A stretch of DNA of 64,000 nt from an uncultured Eubacteriales bacterium (GCA_934432725.1 CAKRZE010000011.1:31317-95316), one strand, 5' to 3'; numbered from the stretch's first letter, positions 28,278-38,366 are shown. Notes: generated by a model from the letters alone, not told the origin. A program made the numbers and translations.

Positions 28278-30860
28278 TTACGCAAACCGAACGGTCGCAA
28301 TCTTCCAGGGGGTCAGCTCAAGAACGATGCCTCCGTCCTTTACGGCAAGCTCCCGAATCGGACGGCCGTCAATCTCGGTCAACAGCGCATGCTCTGCCCA
28401 CGCCGGGAGAAGGATCCTGCCGGCCTGCGTTTCAAAGGAGCAGTTCCAAAGCCGAAGCTCGGACGCCCCCTCCTCCGGCAAGCCGTTTGCTGTTGAATAA
28501 ATGAAGTTCGGATTCTCAAATTCAACGCACGGACGGTATTTTCTTGCACCGGTTCCTTCGGCTGTGTTCAGCAGGAAGCCGCTCTGCAAAAAGTCCTGCT
28601 CCCGTGCCAGATCCGCAAACGTCTCATCCTCCGAAAGCGGCATGAGGCGATACCGGAAGGAAAGCTCCTCCTGAAGTTCTCCGCCCGGCTCACCGGGAGT
28701 TCCGATTGTCTTCAGGAAAGCGCGGAACAGCGTGATGTCCATATCGCCGTTTTCCCAAACGCCGCACTCATGGATTCCGTAAGCCGAAATGAACGCCAGA
28801 CCGCGGCTGCCGTTTCTCTTCAGAACGATACCTGCCGTATTGCGCTCCACATCCCCGTATTCCTTCCAGTTTTCGGTTCCCGGAACCTCGCCGCAGGCGC
28901 GCGGAACAAAGCTGAACGCCTGACTGGACCAATAGTTCCCCTCCGGGACACCGGTCGGGAAACGGAGCTTCAGTCTGTGATCCCTGCAAGTATTCTTGAC
29001 TGTTGTTTTGATATCCAGATAACCGTCATGCTTGCAGAGCGTGATCTCATGCACAAGCGCAAAATCACGGTATTCCTCGCTGCGATGAATATTAGAGCCG
29101 AAAATCATTCCGACAGGAAGCCGCATATGCTGCGTCACCCGGAAGGCGGCCCGGCGGCAGTTGTTCTCAATCTTCTCCACGTCCGCAGCGGTACAGGTAA
29201 TTATCCTGTCCCCTACCGGATTTGCATGGAACCACCCATCGCCGATCTCTCCGTCATCCATGGGCTTGAGCAAGCCGTCATATACCTCGCCGGTCTTCTT
29301 ATCCGTCAGGCAGAGCGTTCCGTCCGCGTGGATCCGAAGCGCAAGGCGGTCTCCCTCTGCGGAATCCACCGTCCGGGAAAGCACCTGCTTATACCGCGTC
29401 GGCATTCCCTGCGGAACGATCTTGAATTCGGTCACCTGCATCGGTGTCAATTCCGCCTCAAGCGCAATCCGACAGGTATCTCCGTTTACTCGGACCATTC
29501 CGTAAGGAACCTCATTTCCGTCCGCATCGTAAACCTTGAAATTCGGAATTCCTTCATATCCGAACGGCTCTGCATAGCGCGGGAAGCCTCCGTCAACCTG
29601 CACCTCCGCCTCCACGGTGCGGAAGGAGCGGTACGGGAGCGGGTTATAGATCCGGATAACCCTGTTTCCGGCGCTCTCTGCCGCGCTGCTTACCGCATCA
29701 CGGCTCAGATCCCCGCCGAGCGAGCCGTGATAAATCCCGAGCAGCTTCCGGCAAATCTCATTGGTCTGATCGAAGCGGTACATCATGTCCTTGTGAACCT
29801 GGTCGATCGAACAGCCGCAGATGGAATCGTGCGGGTGGTTCTGAATCAGGAATTTATTTGCCAGATTCAGAAAACCGTAGGAGGCATTTGTTTTCCGGAA
29901 CGCATAGAGCGGAGAAATCCATTTTTCCAGCATGGTCTGGTTCTGGTCATTATACTTTTTCAAGGGATACCGGGAGGAAGCGGTAAATGTAATGACATGG
30001 GAATAGCCGCCCGGCAGCTTGGTAGTATCGGCAAGCTCTCCCTCCTTGACCGGCATATCGGAAATATAGTCATCCTGCGCTTTTCCGATCTCGTCAATTG
30101 ACACATGGTATACCTCCGCATCCGGGTATACCCGGCGCAAAGCCTCCACATATCCGGCAGTATCACGGCGCATCCGGTTGAAATCCGTAGCGTCAAAGGA
30201 AACGGCAACCGGAATTCTGGCATTGGCAATAATCGGATCGAAGAACGCCTTGATTGCCTTATCCAGCTCCTCCTGCGGCATATCGGTGGGGTGTCCGCCC
30301 GCGAATCCGCAAAAATCACCGTATCCCGACTCATCCTGCAAGCGGCAGACAACGCACTCCGTTCCGTCCGGAGACCTCCAGCGGAAATGAGACGGAAGGT
30401 CATGCCGGTTCGTACCTCTTCCCAGAACCGCATGATGGATATTCATCCCGGCGAAAATCTGAGGCGTCTGAGAGGCATGACCGAAAATATCGCAGACATA
30501 CCCGCATTTCGAAACCTCTGCATCAAACAGCTCTTTTGCAACGGCTTTTCCTTTTTGCAGATTCTTGATCAGGCTTTCACCGGATACCAGAAATTCATCC
30601 GGCATATCGTACCACGGTCCGACCACGATTTTTCCTTTTTCGATCTGTCTGCGCAGACGCTCCTTGTTCTGCGGCTCAATTTCAAGATAGTCCTCCAGAA
30701 CAACGGTTTGCCCGTCAAAATGAAATACGCCGTAATCCTCCGTATTTTCCAGCCCGTCCAGCAAATCGTTGGTCATGTCCACCAGATTATACTGGAATCC
30801 GCGGAAATACTCAAACCACTCCCGGTCCCAGTGCGTACCGGAATAAATGAAAATCTTCAT
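28278..30860 (-). CDS. Glycoside hydrolase family 38 alpha-mannosidase
   Basis: 860 aa, probably cytoplasmic (no signal peptide), cleaving alpha-mannosides from glycans or glycosyl-glycerates. Family zinc ligands H10 and D12 in SGTHWDREW, and nucleophile D124 in CDIFGHASQTPQ. The middle and C-terminal halves carry the GH38 beta domains. Start is ATG 30860 by homology and GGAAGGAG upstream; the frame is open to ATG 30905. No transporter or regulator lies next to it. Confidence 0.9.
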   Translation of the reverse strand: MKIFIYSGTHWDREWFEYFRGFQYNLVDMTNDLLDGLENTEDYGVFHFDGQTVVLEDYLEIEPQNKERLRRQIEKGKIVVGPWYDMPDEFLVSGESLIKNLQKGKAVAKELFDAEVSKCGYVCDIFGHASQTPQIFAGMNIHHAVLGRGTNRHDLPSHFRWRSPDGTECVVCRLQDESGYGDFCGFAGGHPTDMPQEELDKAIKAFFDPIIANARIPVAVSFDATDFNRMRRDTAGYVEALRRVYPDAEVYHVSIDEIGKAQDDYISDMPVKEGELADTTKLPGGYSHVITFTASSRYPLKKYNDQNQTMLEKWISPLYAFRKTNASYGFLNLANKFLIQNHPHDSICGCSIDQVHKDMMYRFDQTNEICRKLLGIYHGSLGGDLSRDAVSSAAESAGNRVIRIYNPLPYRSFRTVEAEVQVDGGFPRYAEPFGYEGIPNFKVYDADGNEVPYGMVRVNGDTCRIALEAELTPMQVTEFKIVPQGMPTRYKQVLSRTVDSAEGDRLALRIHADGTLCLTDKKTGEVYDGLLKPMDDGEIGDGWFHANPVGDRIITCTAADVEKIENNCRRAAFRVTQHMRLPVGMIFGSNIHRSEEYRDFALVHEITLCKHDGYLDIKTTVKNTCRDHRLKLRFPTGVPEGNYWSSQAFSFVPRACGEVPGTENWKEYGDVERNTAGIVLKRNGSRGLAFISAYGIHECGVWENGDMDITLFRAFLKTIGTPGEPGGELQEELSFRYRLMPLSEDETFADLAREQDFLQSGFLLNTAEGTGARKYRPCVEFENPNFIYSTANGLPEEGASELRLWNCSFETQAGRILLPAWAEHALLTEIDGRPIRELAVKDGGIVLELTPWKIATVRFA

Positions 30861-30900
30861 GTCTCCTTCCGTTGCTCCTGCGTTCGCAAAAGCGTCCTTT
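30861..30900 (-). promoter_or_regulatory. SD-hairpin leader before the GH38 gene
   Basis: Minus strand: AAAGGA (30900-30895), then GCTTTTGC (30893-30886), loop GAAC, GCAGGAGC (30881-30874): eight pairs including two G-U. A second SD, GGAAGGAG, follows before ATG 30860, so this member differs from the others. Confidence 0.6.
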
Positions 30901-31120
30901 CTCATAAAAATCTTGTGAAACGCAACTGTCTCTCCGTCTGTCTGAAATCTGCCGGCGCAAAGCGGTCAAATGCTCCATCCGCCGTTTGTCCGGCAGTCTC
31001 CGTGACAGGGGAATTTATATGCACCGAAGCCGCATAGGCTCCGGATATGCATCGAAAGTTCCGGCATCGTCTTTCCCCGTTCCGCATGACGGTCCGAAAA
31101 ACGTGCGGGAGCCGTCCCAT

Positions 31121-31786
31121 TCATATAAAAAAACGAAGCATTTCCATCCCCTCGCGGCAGATGGCATCCGCGCCGGCTTCCCGCAGCACAGACTCGGTCC
31201 GATAGCCCCATGCAACGCCGGCTGCACACACGCCCGCATTCCGGGCGGTTCTGATATCCAGATCCGAATCGCCGAAATACACGGCATCCGGCGGCTGAAC
31301 TCCAAGCTGCGACAGAATCCATAAAACTCCGTCGGGAGCCGGCTTCATCGGAAAAACACCTGCGCCCTGAATCAGATCAAACAGCCCCGCAGGAAACATA
31401 CGGTCCATCACGGTCAATGCCTGATCATGCGGTTTATTCGTAAAGCAGGCGAGCTTCACGCCGTGCGCCTTCATTTCCGCAATCGCCTCCGACACGCCGG
31501 GATATACATACGTTCTGTCACACGGATGCTCGGCACAGTACGCGCAGTACAGCTTCATTGCCCGGTCGCATACCGTGCTGTCTTCCCAGTACGCCGCGGG
31601 AAGCGATTTCCTGACAAATTCATATCCGCCCTCATTGATATGCAGCAGAATGCTGTTTCCGTCCTGAAGCGGAAAACCGAACTGCGACAGCATATGATTC
31701 ACAGCCGCCAAAAGATCGTTGACCGTACAGCACAGCGTGCCGTCCAGATCAAAAACCGCCGCTCTCATTCTTTTGCAATCAGACAT
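31121..31786 (-). CDS. HAD-superfamily phosphatase (phosphoglycolate-phosphatase-like)
   Basis: 221 aa. Motif I D13-L-D15-G-T, cap domain of the helical type, motif II FTNKP, motif III/IV FGDSDLDIRTARNAG. The likely substrate is a small phosphate ester such as phosphoglycolate; not determinable here. Start at ATG 31786 by homology; ATG 31768 (MRAAVFDLDG) is a close alternative. The upstream open frame to 31942 is not supported. Confidence 0.85.
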   Translation of the reverse strand: MSDCKRMRAAVFDLDGTLCCTVNDLLAAVNHMLSQFGFPLQDGNSILLHINEGGYEFVRKSLPAAYWEDSTVCDRAMKLYCAYCAEHPCDRTYVYPGVSEAIAEMKAHGVKLACFTNKPHDQALTVMDRMFPAGLFDLIQGAGVFPMKPAPDGVLWILSQLGVQPPDAVYFGDSDLDIRTARNAGVCAAGVAWGYRTESVLREAGADAICREGMEMLRFFI

Positions 31787-32019
31787 CGCCAACACCACCG
31801 TTTCAGGGAATGGCTTTATTATACACGAAAATGTCATAAATGGCAATAGCTTTTTTTCTTTTTTGCACGACAGAATGCGAAAATGCTTCTGTAATTTTTG
31901 AGAATATTGCACACATCTCCTGTTTTTTGCCCTGAAGGTCATAATTTCCGCCCCGACTCATAAATATCCTCCGGACATCATATACATACATCACCACAGA
32001 TTGAACGGAGGCCATCAAT

Positions 32020-32517
32020 ATGTTTGTATACTCCTTCCGGGCATCCACCGCCAAATTTTTCGGTGTGATTCTCTTATCCGTTGCCGCACTGATCACAATG
32101 GTCGCACTGATTCCGACCTATCAGCCCTCAACCATTACCACCCTGTACTCCGAAACAGCCGACTTTAATTTTTGCAAGATCAAAACCAACGAGGACCGCA
32201 TCGCCTTTCTGACCCAATTTGGGTGGACAGTGCAGTCCAATCCGATCGAAGAGGTCAGTCTGACCATACCGTCCGAGTTTGATAAGGTTTTTGTCAGCTA
32301 TAACGAGCTTCAGAAGCAGCAGGGCTTGGACCTTTCGAAATACAAACGCAAATCCGTCACCCGGTACACCTATGTTGTGACAAACTATCCGGACTATTCC
32401 GGAACCGTATACGCGAATATCATCGTCTACCGCGGAAGAGTCATCGGCGGGGATATCTGCACGGCTGACGTATCCGGCTTTGTCCGCGGACTGAACGGGA
32501 AATCACGGCTTCCCTGA
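32020..32517 (+). CDS. DUF4830-type membrane-anchored protein
   Basis: 165 aa. One N-terminal hydrophobic segment (about 14-33) acting as anchor or uncleaved signal, then a domain with KTNEDRIAFLTQFGW and KYKRKSVTRYTYVVTNYP that I recognise as DUF4830, common in Clostridia. Function unknown; probably outside the membrane. GGAGG lies nine bases before the ATG. No operon partner. Confidence 0.82.
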   Translation: MFVYSFRASTAKFFGVILLSVAALITMVALIPTYQPSTITTLYSETADFNFCKIKTNEDRIAFLTQFGWTVQSNPIEEVSLTIPSEFDKVFVSYNELQKQQGLDLSKYKRKSVTRYTYVVTNYPDYSGTVYANIIVYRGRVIGGDICTADVSGFVRGLNGKSRLP

Positions 32518-32865
32518 TTGCGGACCGACATCCTGAGAATAAGCTGCAAAACAATTATCAGGAGCTGTTTGACTACGTTGCGGAAAGTCAGAACGGTGAG
32601 ACTGCCTGATTTCGGCTGTCATTTCCCGGCTGCGGCATCTGTGCCAGAGCCGAAAAAGCAGTGTTTCCGCAAAACCGGGCAAAAGCATTCCGACAAACAC
32701 ACTTCTCCCGCCGCGTCATGATACCGGCAGGAAATAGGGGCACATGCCGGCAAGTCGTTCCTCCGATCATACGGTATAGCCTCCCCGCTGCCGGATTCCG
32801 GCATATCCGCATCGCTCTCCGCGGCGTTTTTCCTCTCAGCCAGGCACTCCTCCGGGCAGCATGCT
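32518..32865. other. Gap after the DUF4830 gene
   Basis: About 350 bp with no gene, promoter or terminator that I can support. Confidence 0.4.
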
Positions 32866-33405
32866 TTAAAGCAGCGCAGAAGGCTCCTGCAGCACCGCAC
32901 AGGAAAAGCCAGCCTGCTTTCCTGCGTGTATTGCCGGCACAGCAAGCCCGGACGGGATAAGAAAGCATACCGCTTGTTCTCCTCCGGCTGCCCTGCCGCA
33001 GAAGCAGACGCCGCTTCCGCTTTGGGAAACGCTTACCGTAAGCGGCGTATCCTCTGCCTCAAGCCGCAGAAGAACACCGGAATCTCCTGATATGCGGAGC
33101 TGTCCCGGCAGAATCAGAAGCTCCCCGCAGAAAATCCCATATCCGTCCGTTCCGATATGCCGCACAAGCACACCTGTCCGGAACAAACCCTCCGGAGGGT
33201 TTAAAGCCGTCGCGTGCATTTCCGCCGACCTCCCCGTCCCGGATTCCCGGAAAAGCAAGATCTCAAGAACAAAAATCAGAAGCGCCGCCGCAAAAATTCC
33301 ACTCCGGAAAGTACCGAACGCGGTACATGTCATCGGAATCACCGTAAGAGCCAAAAAACAGACCGTGATAAACATGCAGCTTTTTCTTGAAATATACCGC
33401 CACAT
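32866..33405 (-). CDS. Hypothetical membrane protein
   Basis: 179 aa if started at ATG 33405, which has GGAGGG eleven bases upstream. Two adjacent hydrophobic helices near the N-terminus (about 11-50), then a soluble C-terminal half of strand-like character (about 75-179). Layout resembles small NfeD-like or sensor-type membrane proteins, but no motif is recognised. A longer frame runs to 33699 without RBS support. The opposite strand is also open here, so coding is not certain. Confidence 0.45.
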   Translation of the reverse strand: MWRYISRKSCMFITVCFLALTVIPMTCTAFGTFRSGIFAAALLIFVLEILLFRESGTGRSAEMHATALNPPEGLFRTGVLVRHIGTDGYGIFCGELLILPGQLRISGDSGVLLRLEAEDTPLTVSVSQSGSGVCFCGRAAGGEQAVCFLIPSGLAVPAIHAGKQAGFSCAVLQEPSALL

Positions 33406-33900
33406 AATGCCCGCATCCCTCCCGAAAAACGTGAAACAGTTCTCTCTTCCATACCAGTCTATGCGGCAAGGGTTCTTTGTGAACCCGAAAAACGGACAGC
33501 TGATATACATACCGAAAAAGCCCGCTCTCCTGCACGGGAGATACCCCATACAGGAAAGCGGGCGGATCGATCGGGAAGAAAACACCCTTTCGCACGCGTC
33601 GGTCCGAAAAAGCGGCACCGCAGAAACGGGCAGGGTCAAATGCCGTAACGATGCGCAAGCAGAGACGACCCGGCATATCAGAAACTCCTTCCGCCTCAAA
33701 GCAGAGATAACAGAGCGGAAAAATGTCTGCCAAAAGCCCGTTCGGCTTTCACGCTCGGCGCACGTTTCCTCTCACAGAAAGACGGAGGCGTACCGTGTCC
33801 GACCGCGCTCTGTACAAAAGCCTTCACAGACGCTAAGCCTGTGCCGTCCTTTTTATAAGACCCGGCGGAAGCCGCTTGGGAAAAGGACACGCGGCGGACG

Positions 33901-34428
33901 TCAGCCGAGCTTTCTGAAGTATGCCTGATCGTGATGGCAAAGCGGACAAGCTGCCGGAGCACTCTGTCCCTCAACAATAAAGCCGCAGGCAAGACAGATC
34001 CAGCGGGTGGTCGGCGCATCCGAGGTAAAGACTTTCCCTTCGGTCATTTCCTGAATTTTGCCGTTATAGCGCTCCTCATGCCACTTTTCCACCGATGCCA
34101 CGCGCCTGAACGAAGCCGCAATTTCCGGAAAGCCTTCCTCATCTGCCGTCTTTGCAAAATCCTCATACATGCTGCTCCATTCATAGTGCTCACCGCCGGC
34201 TGCCGCCTTCAGATTTTCAAGCGTGGACAGGCTGCCGCCAAGATACCGGAACCAGACCTCTGCATGCTCCTCTTCATTTCTTGCGGTTTCTCCGAACACC
34301 TCTCCGATATCCACATAACCGTCTTTTTTGGCTTTTTCCCGGTACCACAGATACTTCAGGTATGCCTGTGCCTCTCCGCCGAGCGCAAGATGCAGATTTT
34401 CCTCCGTTTTTGTTCCCTTTAAATCCAT
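33901..34428 (-). CDS. Rubrerythrin
   Basis: 175 aa. N-terminal four-helix di-iron domain with E-x2-H pairs (NEEEHAEVW, EKWHEERY) and a C-terminal rubredoxin-like knuckle C-x2-C...C-x2-C (ICLACGF, CPLCHHDQAYF). Reduces hydrogen peroxide using electrons from rubredoxin or NADH systems, an anaerobe's defence. ATG 34428 is preferred, with GGGAGTG upstream. Confidence 0.93.
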   Translation of the reverse strand: MDLKGTKTEENLHLALGGEAQAYLKYLWYREKAKKDGYVDIGEVFGETARNEEEHAEVWFRYLGGSLSTLENLKAAAGGEHYEWSSMYEDFAKTADEEGFPEIAASFRRVASVEKWHEERYNGKIQEMTEGKVFTSDAPTTRWICLACGFIVEGQSAPAACPLCHHDQAYFRKLG

Positions 34429-34537
34429 ACGATACACTCCCACAAAAAAATTCCGCACCGTGAAAGTCCGGTACGGATAGTTTAACCGGAACCGGAAAAA
34501 TCATACTTCACTGCCCGCACAGCCTCTGCGTTCCGGC

Positions 34538-34602
34538 AAAAAACCTGCCCTCAAAAGAACGGCGCCGCACGTTTCGGCAGCCCCATCTCTTTGAAGGCAG
34601 GT
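34538..34602 (-). terminator. Terminator after the GNAT gene (minus strand)
   Basis: Minus-strand stem ACCTGCC (34602-34596) with GGCAGGT (34549-34543), supplemented by TCAAAGA pairing, ending in TTTTT (34542-34538). Confidence 0.6.
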
Positions 34603-34730
34603 GTTTTGATTCATTTTAAAGCATACGGTTCCGAGCCGCACCGTTCTTGTGCCGAGAGTATGAAGCAGTCTGCCCTGCCGCATCGGATTCCCCCGTATAC
34701 GGGTCCCTCTTTACAGGCACCGGACCGGCA

Positions 34731-35357
34731 TCAGAAAAGCGGTCTCTTCCAACTCCCGAACCGATGATACGGCGATTGGCTCAGTATCTCCTCGAAACGG
34801 CTGTGCAGAATAGAGCAGAAGCCGATGTCGCAATACCGGTTCCGGATTTTCATATAAGAACGGAGAACGCCTTCAAACCGCATCCCGCACTTTTCCATCA
34901 CACGGCGGCTGCGGTCGTTGCCGAATATGTACTTCGCTTCGATCCGATTCAGCATAAGCTCGGCAAAACCGAACTGGAGCACCGCCATAACAGCTTCCGG
35001 AACGATTCCGTGTCCCCAGTACTCCGGATTCAGCACATAGCCGATCTCCCCGCGATCATCAGGCAGACTGAATGAAGTAAAACCGCAGGTTCCGATCATT
35101 CTCCCGCTTGTTTTCAGTGTAATTGCCCAGTCATAGAACTCCCCCGCGCGGTACTGCCGCTGAACGGCACCGAGATATCGGTAGGTATACTCCTCATCCG
35201 GATGCGGATCCCACAAAAGATAACGGGTCACAAGCTCCTGCCTTGCATATGCATACATATCGCGATAATCCGCCTGCACCATCCGGCGCAGCAGCAGCCG
35301 CTCTGTTTCAATCACCGGAATATGCGAAAAAAGCCTTGTCAGTCTGCTTTGATTCAT
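34731..35357 (-). CDS. GNAT acetyltransferase, RimJ/RimL type
   Basis: 208 aa. ETERLLLRRMVQADY start, GEIGYVLNPEYWGHGIVPEA acetyl-CoA loop and late N-x2-S-R-R-V-M-E-K-C-G-M motif typical of the ribosomal-protein-alanine acetyltransferase-like group. Substrate unknown; many members acetylate N-termini or small amines. GGAAGG lies upstream of the ATG. A TTGACA-17-TATGAT promoter sits about 210 bp upstream. Confidence 0.85.
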   Translation of the reverse strand: MNQSRLTRLFSHIPVIETERLLLRRMVQADYRDMYAYARQELVTRYLLWDPHPDEEYTYRYLGAVQRQYRAGEFYDWAITLKTSGRMIGTCGFTSFSLPDDRGEIGYVLNPEYWGHGIVPEAVMAVLQFGFAELMLNRIEAKYIFGNDRSRRVMEKCGMRFEGVLRSYMKIRNRYCDIGFCSILHSRFEEILSQSPYHRFGSWKRPLF

Positions 35358-35564
35358 AAACCGTACCCTTCCTACAAATCCGAAAAAGCAGCCGGATTTC
35401 CTGCTCCGTGCAAAAAGCAGTACCGCTTCGGAAAAATGCCTCTCCCCTCCGGCAAGGTACTGCGGACTCCAAAGCCATTCTTTCCGGCTCCCGCGCCGAG
35501 GCGCTCCGTATCAAAGCCGCGCCGGTTTCCGGGCAGCCAAAGCTTCCGTTCTTTGAATATGCCC

Positions 35565-35593
35565 ATCATAGCACACTTCCGGGCATCTGTCAA
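35565..35593 (-). promoter_or_regulatory. Promoter of the GNAT gene
   Basis: Minus strand: TTGACA (35593-35588), 17-bp spacer, TATGAT (35570-35565). Long leader of about 200 nt to the start codon. Nothing else is recognised in 35358-35564. Confidence 0.7.
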
Positions 35594-35818
35594 GAAGTGG
35601 AAGCTCTCTCTTTTGACTCCCTGCCGCTTTGCAGCGGATATCCGTCACAATGCCTTCGGCACGCATCCGCGCGCCGGCAGATTCAGCTTGCTCCTCCCAA
35701 CTTGCCTGCAAGGCTCCCGCGTATCCCATCCGAAAGCCTTTTGAAACCGCAGCTGTCCCCGTGAATGCGCCCGCTGCACGCCGGTGCGCTCTCCGGAAAC
35801 AGCAGAGCAGATTTCTTC

Positions 35819-35847
35819 TTGACAATGTATGCAAAGACAGGTATAAT
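35819..35847 (+). promoter_or_regulatory. Consensus promoter of the permease operon
   Basis: TTGACA (35819-35824), 17-bp spacer, TATAAT (35842-35847): perfect sigma-A consensus. Confidence 0.85.
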
Positions 35848-35905
35848 ATAAGATATAAAATCAGAAAAACACCGTAAATTGTATTGAATATTCCCATGAA
35901 AGGCT

Positions 35906-37060
35906 GTGGTTCAGATCGAACGTACAAATGCAGAAACGCTGACTACATACACCGTGCTGAACGCACTGGTGACAGGTGTCGTATTCGGAACCCTAAGATA
36001 CCTGCTTCAGCCGTCGCTTGCCGGCTGGCATTTTCTCCATGAGCTGATTCTGTTCGGCGTGCTGGCATATTCTCTTCAGCCGCTCTGGGGAATCCTTTCC
36101 GATCACCTGTCGATGCGCCATCATGCAGTTCAGCTGGGGGTGCTCCTTGTTTGCTGCGGTCTTTTGTTTCCGAGCAAATTTACACAGGTGATCCCCCTGA
36201 AAACTGGAACGCTGATCAAGGCGGTTCTGCTCGGTCTGGGCTACTGCATGTTTCAGGTTTCCGCTGCGGCAACCGTACTGAGAAGGTGCAGACACCGCTG
36301 CTTTGACATCGGCTGCTTTACCTCCTCCGGCGTGCTCGGCACCATGCTCTATCTCATCAAGCCGACCATTGCCTATCTCATGATTCCGTTTATGATGTTT
36401 ACGGCATGCAGAACAGATAACTGCACGGATTTCGGTCAAAAGCTGGCAGCCGGAGACCAGCGGAAATTCCGCTTTTCTCCCGTCATGGGAATTCTTCTGA
36501 TTCTGTGCTTTATGGCTTCCATGTTCGCATTCGGCTTCACGGTCAATTCGTTTACCGCCATCCGTCAGGAAAGCCGGCGGATGATTCTGCTCCTGACGGC
36601 AGCGGTTTTTTGCGGACGTCTTGTCGGAGGATGGCTTTTGGATCACATCGGAACGATAGCAGTCGTGCTGCTTTCGGTTCCGGGCGGCATGTTCCTGCTT
36701 ATGACCAAAACAGGCACCGCAGCAGCAGCCGGGCTATTCCTTTTAAACCTCTCCCTTCCGGCTCTGTTCCGCATGACCTATGAAATCGTACCGGACGCTC
36801 CCGGCTTTGCCTACGGTCTGATTTCTTCCCTTGCGTTTCCAGCCGTTGTGCTTGCCAACCGAATGCCGCTCTCAGCGCTTGATGCCGGAATGCTCTCCTT
36901 CTGGGGCTTTTTCCTGTACGGAGCGGCGCTGCTCGCTGCTGCCCTTTCCATCCGGGAATTTACGCTGACCCAAAAAATCCGGGCGCTCTTTGCACCGAAG
37001 CAAAAAGCGGCAGCCTCCGGAGACGGAAATTCTGACCTTGGATCGGAGAATGTCAAATGA
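35906..37060 (+). CDS. MFS-like permease
   Basis: 384 aa, about ten to twelve membrane helices. PLWGILSDHLSMRHH between helices 2 and 3 resembles the MFS G-x3-D-R motif, and VGGWLLDHIG a second copy at the half boundary. Substrate unknown. The best start is GTG 35906, although AAAGG lies only two bases upstream; no ATG fits. It overlaps the next gene by ATGA, so the two are translationally coupled. Confidence 0.75.
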   Translation: MVQIERTNAETLTTYTVLNALVTGVVFGTLRYLLQPSLAGWHFLHELILFGVLAYSLQPLWGILSDHLSMRHHAVQLGVLLVCCGLLFPSKFTQVIPLKTGTLIKAVLLGLGYCMFQVSAAATVLRRCRHRCFDIGCFTSSGVLGTMLYLIKPTIAYLMIPFMMFTACRTDNCTDFGQKLAAGDQRKFRFSPVMGILLILCFMASMFAFGFTVNSFTAIRQESRRMILLLTAAVFCGRLVGGWLLDHIGTIAVVLLSVPGGMFLLMTKTGTAAAAGLFLLNLSLPALFRMTYEIVPDAPGFAYGLISSLAFPAVVLANRMPLSALDAGMLSFWGFFLYGAALLAAALSIREFTLTQKIRALFAPKQKAAASGDGNSDLGSENVK

Positions 37061-37413
37061 TTCTGAACCGCTCACGTAATCGACTGATTGCTTTCGTGCT
37101 GCTGCTTTTCACTGCGGCGGCACTGATTGCCGTTCCTGCCGCTTCGCTTGAAATATACATTCCGGATACCGCAGAGATACCGGATCCGGAGACCACAACG
37201 CCATCCGACTCCTTCGGAACCGAGCGCCCGTCCGAGCCTTGGGACGAGGACCCGGAGCAGCCCGAAGGGACCGAGACAAAAAAAGAAAAGGAAACTATCC
37301 CTACCCCCGTGAATTACACAAAGGAGCTGATCGCACCTGCGGCAATTATGCTGGTTCTTGCCGTGGCGGTCTTTGCGGTTTCCTTCTATATAAAATACCG
37401 AAAAAGGGCTTGA
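37057..37413 (+). CDS. Small bitopic protein with acidic Pro/Thr/Glu stalk
   Basis: 118 aa. N-terminal signal-like helix (about 8-29), an acidic region rich in Pro, Thr, Ser and Glu (about 30-88), then a C-terminal membrane helix (about 90-112) and a KYRKRA end. The stalk probably faces outward with the C-terminus inside. Family not recognised. ATG overlaps the permease stop, and a strong terminator follows, making a two-gene operon. Confidence 0.75.
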   Translation: MILNRSRNRLIAFVLLLFTAAALIAVPAASLEIYIPDTAEIPDPETTTPSDSFGTERPSEPWDEDPEQPEGTETKKEKETIPTPVNYTKELIAPAAIMLVLAVAVFAVSFYIKYRKRA

Positions 37414-37427
37414 AACGACTTTTCATC

Positions 37428-37467
37428 CTCCGCAGCGCTTTACCGAAGCTGCTGCGGAGTTTTTTTA
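37428..37467 (+). terminator. Terminator of the permease operon
   Basis: CTCCGCAGC (37428-37436) pairs with GCTGCGGAG (37451-37459), the stem continued inward by GCTT/AAGC, followed by seven T. The remaining gap to 37746 holds no gene. Confidence 0.9.
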
Positions 37468-37746
37468 TATCGGCTCTTCCCTTTATCTGCCCGGAGCGGC
37501 ACGCTGCCGTCGCTGCCCGCCGGCTTTGCAAAAACATCTGTGCATGCGCATATTTTTTCGGCAGGTATGATAGAACGCAATTTATGAATCACAGAAGTCT
37601 GACAAGCTTTTTTCACAATTGAAGCGGAACGGCTGCTGCACCGGATGACGCAGGAGAATTATCGTAACACGCACAGGACTCCAGCTTCCGCGCACCCGCA
37701 GCCTATCCGCCCGGCATGCAAAAACAGCAACCCGGGAGCGCACGGC

Positions 37747-38265
37747 TCATTGCAGTGCCTGCAAAATACTTGCAATATCGTCCTCCTGCGTATGCCGTCC
37801 CACCGCCTTTTCACGGATCACAAGGTCCGCGTATTTTTCATAAAGCGGTTTTCGCTCGGCATATAGATCCGCCAGCCCCGTTCCCTTTTTCATGACGATC
37901 CCACGGGTTCTGATATTTTTCATGCGCTTTTTAATCAGAAACAGGGGAACATGCAAATAAATCACCTTGCCGTTCTTCTTCAGGTGCAGCATGCCGCGAT
38001 CCGAATATACCGCAGAACCGCCGGTTGCGATCACGCTGTTTCTGCATTCGGTTTCACACAGAACCTCCTCCTCCAGCTTCAAAAAGCCTTCTATTCCCTC
38101 CGTATCGATCAGATACTGTAATTTCCGTCCCGTTTTCTGCTGAATCAGAAGATCCGTATCCACGAATTCCATCCCGAGCGTTTTGGCAAGTACGACACCG
38201 AGCGTACTTTTGCCGGATGCGGGCATACCGACCAAAATGATGTTTTGTCCCGGAGAAAGTCCCAT
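37747..38265 (-). CDS. aroK: Shikimate kinase
   Basis: Phosphorylates shikimate in aromatic amino-acid synthesis. 172 aa from ATG 38265, which has AGAGGA upstream; an alternative ATG at 38289 adds eight residues. Walker A GMPASGKST, the shikimate-binding FVDTD and a GGSAVYS motif (GGG in most members), with late arginines. No other aro genes are nearby. Gluconate or other small kinases of this fold are less likely. Confidence 0.8.
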   Translation of the reverse strand: MGLSPGQNIILVGMPASGKSTLGVVLAKTLGMEFVDTDLLIQQKTGRKLQYLIDTEGIEGFLKLEEEVLCETECRNSVIATGGSAVYSDRGMLHLKKNGKVIYLHVPLFLIKKRMKNIRTRGIVMKKGTGLADLYAERKPLYEKYADLVIREKAVGRHTQEDDIASILQALQ

Positions 38266-38366
38266 CTGTACAATCCTCTTTTCTTTCATTTAAACTTCAC
38301 TGCACGCTGCATAAAATCAAAAAATTGTCCGATACTCCGGTAAACAACAAAACCGGAGGCTGTCTG

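Noticed and set aside
30105..31037. 310-codon plus-strand frame
   Set aside because: Antisense of the GH38 mannosidase.
33092..33928. 278-codon plus-strand frame
   Set aside because: No family match or ribosome site; the opposite-strand membrane protein is a better candidate.
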